A stretch of DNA of 64,000 nt from Tetraselmis striata. Lineage: Eukaryota; Chlorophyta; Chlorodendrophyceae; Chlorodendrales; Chlorodendraceae. Made by a program: the position numbers and the translations under genes. The DNA is taken from positions 186,001 through 250,000 of the forward strand of contig VCJN01001856.1 in the NCBI GenBank assembly GCA_006384855.1, written 5' to 3'. The notes under the pieces were generated by a model. That model saw nothing but the letters and a program-made list of their open reading frames with translations. It searched no databases and was not told the DNA's origin. Within the stretch, counting starts at the first letter, position 1, and the number at the start of each line of letters is the position of its first letter. Shown here one piece after another: positions 58,147 to 64,000 of the stretch.

Positions 58147-60330
58147 CTAGTTTGGCCCGGTGGCGCGCGGCACCCGCCACTTGGTGACCTGGTACAGCGT
58201 GTTGAGCGCCAGGTTGGCGTACTCCCGCATCACGAAGTTGCTCGGGTGCAGGCCGTCCGGCAGCCAAGCGCGCTCGTTGGTCTTGCCCGAGGTGAGCAGG
58301 TCCATGTCCAGCAGGCACCAGCCCTTCTCCGCCGCAGCCTGCCGGCACAGCAGCCGCGTCAGACCCGCCCCCACGATGCGGCATTATTGCTTTCACAGCA
58401 TCCGAACGGCGCCTCGTTGTGAAGGCGCTGCGGCAGGTCGCCCGTGCCACGTGCCCCACCTGCCGGACGGCGCTGTTCAGCGCGGCGACGACGTGCGGCC
58501 GCTTGGACTCGTACTGCGGGTTCCGCTCGTCGGTGGCCAGCACGGGGTGCGTTCTGGTGCAGTACACCTGAGGCGCGCGTCCACACGCATGCCGGGGGGG
58601 GGGGGGGGGGGGGGGGGGCAGGGACCTTCACTATGCACGAACCCAAACCATAGTTACAGCAGGTTCAAATGCTTGGAAGGGCGACCGCTGGATGGGCGGC
58701 GAAGCTTCAAGCAGCGTATCCACATGCCGGGCAAGACAAGACATCGGCCATCACGCCGGCCGGCGCAGAAGACTGTGGCGGCCGCACCTGCGCGTGCGGG
58801 AAGCACTTCTTGGCGAGGTCCATGCTGTGCATCATGTCCTTCAGGAAGCGGTCCACCACCTGCTCGCGCAGCTTGCCGTCCACCCTGCGCCACCAAGGCA
58901 CTCGACTCGCTCAGCTGCGCCGCAGCCGCAGCTTGAAAGGGCGGGCGGGAGGGTACGCGGGCTCTCACTTGTCGTGGCCCTGCTCCCACCAGAGCGCGGC
59001 ATCCCAGAAGTTGCTCGCCAGGATGAGCATGTCGGGGCCCTGCCAATACACCGGCGGATCAGCCAGTGTGATGTGTGACGCTGTGTCCCCATTCATTCTC
59101 GGTGTCGACGCATCGGGACCGTTTATTCAGCCACGCCGAGTCACACCCGCTGATTCTTCTGTGCTTCTTCAGCAGGTTATACTGTACAAATACAGCAATT
59201 CATTTCATTGGGTTTGTACTGTCTACTGGGCTGATATTAGTCCTCCCTCTCGGAGGGTCAACGGGAGGCGGTAAAGTTGCGCGCAAAGCGGGGACGGGGG
59301 GCGCTTCCGGGGGGTCACTTTTGGCATGAAGGGCTTGGTGTACATGGGCGCGTCCTTGCAGATGCGCTCGCTGGTGGTGTTGTGCAGCTCCGGGATGGCA
59401 GCGGCCTGCCCATCGGGATGGAGCGCAGTCGCTGAGTGAGTTCCCCGAGCAGCAGCAGGCCGCCCTCGCTGTCGCCCTCGCCGCCCGCTCCTCGGCGCGT
59501 GCCGCCGGGCGGGGGGCGCACCTGCTGGAAGAGGCTGTGGTATTCTTGGTCGCCGGCGCCGAAAATGAAAAAGTTGGCAAACTCGACCGGCCCCACCGTC
59601 ACGCGCGCCGCCTGCGCAGTTGCCACCGTCAACCTGCCGGTCCTCACAGCGCCGCCCGCTAGCTTGCGCCACGGGAGCGTGCCGCGGCAGCGCACCTTGC
59701 CCGTCTGCTCCGGCTTCATGCGCCCGCTGCTGAGCATCTTGTACTTGAAGGGCGCGTAGTACGACATCTCCTGCCCCAGCTCCTCCGTCAGCGCGCTCAC
59801 CAGCTTGCGATCCAGCGAGTCGCCGATGGACAGCACCTTGGGCTGCTCCAGGCTGCCAAGGTCACCTTGCCGCCGCTGCAGCGACACCACCTGCGCCGCG
59901 CCCATCGTCAGCCGGGCCGACCTCCATTGCCCAACCCCCCCCCCCCCCCCCCCCCCCCCCTGGCCTGGGGAGGTGCAGGTGCCCTCTCTGTTGCATATTG
60001 CAGAATAGAAAGGCACACACCCTCGCGCCCACAAGACACAACCCACGAAAAGGGGGCCAAGCTGCCCCTCCCTCCGCATGGATTTCCGTCTGAACGCGCA
60101 CGTGTTCCGGGCGGCAGGCCACCTGCCTTGTCGACAATTGGCTGCAGGTTGCACTCGGGGTTGAACAACCGGAAGCGGTCGCCCACCCAGTAGCCCGGCT
60201 CCCGGCCATAGTCGCACGCCGCCGCGCCTGCCACGCCGCCCGCCGAGCACAGCACCGCCAGCGCCAGGGACAGCACCGTGGCCGCTGCTACACTGCGCGC
60301 CGACCACATCGTCGCGATGACCGGCGGCAT
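58147..60330 (-). CDS. PMR5/TBL-like SGNH (PC-esterase) protein, probable polysaccharide O-acetyltransferase or esterase
   Basis: Seven minus-strand exons, 60330-60127, 59890-59522, 59405-59319, 59039-58969, 58884-58788, 58567-58460 and 58338-58147; phases join, 375 residues. An N-terminal signal peptide or anchor (residues about 12-37, AAATVLSLALAVL) is followed by a PMR5N-like Cys-containing block: CDYGREPGYWVGDRF then FNPEC. Next comes the GDS block VLSIGDSLDRKL with the likely nucleophile Ser. Near the C-terminus WLPDGLHPSNF supplies the Asp-x-x-His pair of the triad, and LILASNFWDAALWWEQG sits between. Plant TBL proteins acetylate cell-wall glycans in the Golgi; here the same class of role is inferred. 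The first intron appears to be GC-AG (aag|gcaggt), otherwise the donor is unclear. An alternative start is Met8 at 60309. Introns contain G or C runs at 59936-59960 and 58593-58618. Confidence 0.8.
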
Positions 60331-60935
60331 ACAGCGACGAACGCGCGGGTGCGTTGACCGGCTGGTCGGCTCTCGCGCTCAGCCCTCCCTGCGGTCCGCG
60401 AGGGGGGCAGCCAGCCGGGGCTATGGGCACACTCTAGCCAAAGGGGGTAGGTGCGAGAGGTTGCTTATTGAGAGGGGGGATGGAGCCCCGTCTAGTGCAG
60501 TGAGGGGGACGAGTGCGAGAAGGTGCATGTTTTACTGTATCGGGGTTGCCGCCCCTGATCGGCAACGGTCCGACGAGGTGCACCTCCCCCCCCCCCCCCC
60601 CGCCCCGGGCTCCCCCGGCGGGCCAGCAGCATTATCGTCATCATGTCGTTCTCATTCCTTCTAATTCTGGGATGATCTCAATGCCCGTCATGCCCACGGC
60701 AATAATATAATGTCTCCCGTCTCCTCGGCTTGGATACGATGGCGCGCAATGCACGCGCGGACTGTGGGCCTAGTGAGCGCGCGCTCTCGCGCGAGCGGCG
60801 CGTCCCGGCGGAGCGCGGAGCATATGGCGGCGGCGGCCGACGATAGGCACCCCTCTCTCGCAGCTCCACCCGGCCCTCCCACCTCTCACTCAGCCGAGGC
60901 CCACCCCAGCCTTCCACTCGAGGACCTTAGGCACC
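60331..60935. promoter_or_regulatory. Shared divergent upstream region of the SGNH and eL27 genes
   Basis: 605 bases between two divergent start codons. It contains a C run (about 60586-60602) and a GC-rich stretch. eL27 should be strongly transcribed, so the eL27-proximal half probably carries its core promoter; no TATA box is evident. The bidirectional role is inferred from layout only. Confidence 0.4.
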
Positions 60936-61282
60936 ATGGTGAAGTTCCTGAAGGTGCGGCTGCGCTGGAGCACCCCTCTCACCCCCGCTTCACCCCATGG
61001 CGCGCTGTGGTTGCGCGCGCTCATCGCGCTCCGCGCCGCCGCCCCCTCGTACGAGCTCTGCGAGCGAGTGGCGGCGCGGCGCGGCGGCCACGCCGCCAGC
61101 GGGCCGATGGGCTGGTGGCGCGCTACGATTCGCGCCTTTGCGGCACGCGGCAGCTGTCAGTGGAAGGATTTGCATGTGCTGTGGCGCGTGGCGATATCGG
61201 GCAGGGCGGGGTGGCGTCGGGCGGGGCGGCGGCGGCGCAGGGGGGCTTGAGGAGGGGCAGAAGGCAGTGCAAGCCCTGCAAG

Positions 61283-61313
<31 letters not shown>

Positions 61314-63336
61314 ACCCCACCATCCCCAACCCAAATCACGCACTCGTATTCGAGATTCTCTTTCAGGCGAATACCTCCTTGGCTTGCTGCTCTCACGGAA
61401 ACGCTGGCGAGCTGGTGCTTGGTGCTCTGAGCTATGGGCATGCGGAGGTCTCATTTTATTTACGTGGATTTACTTCTCTTTATTTGTGCTGTTCATGCGT
61501 AGAGGGAGGCGTCCAGACAGAGGCACAGTCAGCCACCATCCCCTCCCCCTCTATCTCACGTCCCATCTGAGGGCTGGATGTCAAAACTTTCCTGGTCAGG
61601 GGGTTGAGCCTGCTGGGTGAGCGTCTCAGGATGTGTGGTGCTGACGCTTTATTCCCCCCTTCCCCTGATGCCGCAGCCCAACAAGGTGGTGATCCTCCTG
61701 AAGGGTCGGTACGCCGGCAAGAAGGCGGTCATCGTGAAGAACTACGATGACGGCAACTCTGCCCGCCCCTACGGCCACGCGCTTGTTTGCGGCCTGTGCA
61801 AGGAGCCCCGGAAGGTATGCCCCCCTTCCCTCCCAGCGCGCCCGGCAAGCCAGCCCACCGCAGCGATGGCGCTACAGCTCCCAGGCCAGCCCATGCTCGT
61901 TCTTCCCTCCATCTCACCCATTTATGTCCTCTTTGGTTTGCAGGTGATCAAGAGGTCCTCCCAGAAGAAGCAGGCCAAGCGCTCCACCGTGAAGGTACGG
62001 CTGCTCATCTCCCCAATATACCTCACCACCGCACAGCCATGTCTTACAGGGGCGATGCTACTCCGCGCTGCTGGGAACGCGACCGCATTTAGCTGCGTGC
62101 CAGAGCCTTTGATGGGGCAGCGCCAGTGGCGCGAGCTATGCGTGGCCCGGGAGAGTGGGACTCGCCTTTCCCATTTGTTTTGTTGCTCGGGCCCAAACCT
62201 GGGCAAGTGTTTCGTAGTATCCTCTCGGAACATCCGTGAAGTCTTGTGGCGTATCATGATAAATTTCAAGAGACAAAGCATAGTATCTTGTGTTCGCGAG
62301 GGTTCAATCATGGCGATAAAGTGATATACGGTATTAATGAGGACCCCAAAGTATGGTTACAGCGTTCCTGGTGCGATTTGATGTGAATGAACTCGTGTGT
62401 CGCGAGGACTTGCGACTGGGTATATCGTCTCGCACAGCCCATGTAACGGTGTTTGATTGCGGTGGCCGTGAAATGGGACAAAGGAGGGCGGCGTCTGACA
62501 CTGTCCCCGCGGCCTCGGCGCCCGCAGACCTTTGTGAAGCTGGTGAACTACAACCACATCATGCCCACGCGCTACACGCTGGACGTGGACCTCAAGTCGG
62601 TCGTCACGCCCGACGTCATCGAGAACTCCACCAAGCGCACGGAGGCCCGCAAGGTGACCCCCCCCCCCCCCCCCCCCCCCCCCCGCCCCTCTTCACCTTG
62701 CCCCCCAATTCTGGCTGCACGCACACACACCTACAAACACACTGAACTGCTGCAAGCCGTTCTTTGGGTTAGGTGAGTCACAGCTGCAGCCGCAGACACG
62801 CCCCTATACTGCCATAGAGCCTCCCCCTCTCGCCCCCATCCCTGTCCCTTTTTTTCCCCCGCCGACGTGTCATATGACATTGATCCCGAGTCTGTCTGCA
62901 TACATCGTCGGCAACGTCATCATGGGTGTGAGTTTCCATAGTTCCTCTTGAAATGACGCACACGCGATTCTGCCGTGCCGGTGCGAGTGGGATCAGGCTC
63001 CTGCGACTGGTTCACTGGAATCCTGCGATGGTCCACGGCATTATCGAGCAGAGACATCAACACAAACCAGAGCCTTTGCGTCAGAAGGGCGCCGCAGATT
63101 TATGTGCTGAAGCTGTGTCTCACTCTAAAAGATAATTGGCTGAAATGATAAGTATAACCAGCTGAACGGCAGCAGGCAGCAGGCAGCACCAAGCCGTCGC
63201 CCCGTTGTGCCACCCGCTCATCCGCCCCTCACACGGTTGCCCCTGGACGTGTGCCCTGCAGGAGACCAAGAAGCTGATGGAGGAGAAGTTCAAGACCGGC
63301 AAGAACAGGTGGTTCTTCACCAAGCTGCACTTCTAG
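60936..63336 (+). CDS. RPL27: 60S ribosomal protein eL27
   Basis: Five exons, 60936-60953, 61677-61814, 61944-61994, 62528-62653 and 63262-63336, all phase 0, 135 residues, the normal length for eL27. The first exon codes only MVKFLK; intron 1 is 723 bases, typical of a ribosomal-protein gene with a long first intron. It shows [19 protein letters not shown], then [27 protein letters not shown], and the C-terminus [14 protein letters not shown], all strongly conserved. Role: large-subunit protein near the polypeptide exit and tRNA sites. Intron 1 has a C run at 61286-61313, and intron 4 starts gtgacc plus about 28 C. No sign of decay. Confidence 0.98.
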
Positions 63337-64000
63337 GCGGCGCCGACTAGCGTGCTGGTCTCTGACGTGTAAGCAGAACGGGTCTCTCTGCGTCCCCGAA
63401 GCTTCCGAGCTGACTCTGCGCAAGGCCGCCGTCCCTGCTGACTCACCCCCACACCCACGTGGGTTGCGTCCGGGTCGAGCTGGGCTGCACTGTTTCCATA
63501 AGTAACTGGGTTGGCTCGTGTTTCTACGGCTCTGCGGTGTCCGTTTTGCTTCACCAGTTCAACACACAACGCTAACACACAATGGAATCGCACAGAATTT
63601 ATATTGCAATTCACCCCCCCCCCCCCCCCCCCCCCCCCTTGGCAAGTTTTGGGGGGAACACTGCAAAATAGTTGCAACATATCAGGTTACAGCACGGAAG
63701 TCGAGACACGAAATGGCAAAGCAATTCATCATTCATATTGGGACACACAAACCCAATCAAATGGCACGTGCGCTCATTGGTAGTTTCATGGCCCGTTGTA
63801 CTTTGTGGCAGTACATGTCCGCTTCTTGCCCAGCAGCTCAGAATGTATAGGTGGCCCTTCATCCTACGTTGGTGGGCGCATCGATAGGCCAATCTGCGGA
63901 GATCCTACGGTCACAGTCAGGGGGTGTGTAAGGCTCTGAGATCTATAGCAGAGAGCCGCATGCACCCCGGGTTCCTTCATCGCCTGGGCCCACTATCAGA
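63337..64000. other. Downstream flank of eL27
   Basis: The 3' UTR region and intergenic DNA. A C run (63613-63638) lies about 280 bases past the stop. No further gene recognised before the window ends. Confidence 0.5.

Overview
The window is nuclear DNA of a microalga, most likely a green alga (chlorophyte). The reasons are multi-exon genes with GT-AG introns, a plant-type CYP97A carotenoid hydroxylase, a probable plastid-targeted copper chaperone, a plant-type (C-X2-C-X18-C-X2-C) GATA finger joined to a SANT domain, and an ordinary eukaryotic ribosomal protein eL27. Most reconstructed introns are phase 0. Many introns carry uninterrupted C or G runs of about 12-30 bases, often starting just after the donor (GTGAGCCCC..., GTGACCCC...). 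Exon coordinates were read by eye from splice signals, reading-frame phase and family resemblance. No transcript or database search was available.

Layout. 1-2633: 3' part of a CYP97A-like P450 (+). 7537-8409: HMA-domain plastid copper chaperone candidate (+). 2.7-7.5 kb and 8.4-23.5 kb: gene-poor, with decayed retrotransposons (a LINE C-terminal fragment at 3.5-4.1 kb; a LINE endonuclease/RT remnant at 16.1-18.05 kb abutting a chromodomain of Ty3/gypsy type), two copies of a roughly 0.8 kb dispersed repeat with a tRNA-like end, and a 187-bp satellite. 23507-25702: a three-exon protein with four 40-residue cysteine repeats of EsV-1-7 type (+). 26657-27392: small TPR-like, Glu-rich protein (-). 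27.8-35.5 kb: two decayed copies of one reverse-transcriptase element (-), the older one split by a 1.2 kb insertion.

From 35.8 kb to the end the window is gene-dense: bacterial-type nucleoside deaminase (+, 36141-36823), PP2C phosphatase (+, 39602-43423), GT29 sialyltransferase-like protein (-, 43774-47306), SANT-GATA chromatin protein (-, 48869-53705), EI24/RRT8-like membrane protein (+, 54941-57569), PMR5/TBL-like SGNH esterase (-, 58147-60330) and ribosomal protein eL27 (+, 60936-63336). Several neighbours are convergent with gaps of 0.3-0.6 kb, and the esterase and eL27 share a 0.6 kb divergent upstream region.

The genes do not form one pathway. The sialyltransferase and TBL-like esterase both fit Golgi or cell-surface glycan work. 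The P450 and copper chaperone fit the plastid, and the SANT-GATA and EsV-1-7 proteins are probably regulatory. The least ordinary items are the EsV-1-7-like gene with a C4 variant of the motif, the MTA/RERE-like SANT-GATA arrangement, the algal GT29 enzyme, and the homopolymer-bearing introns.
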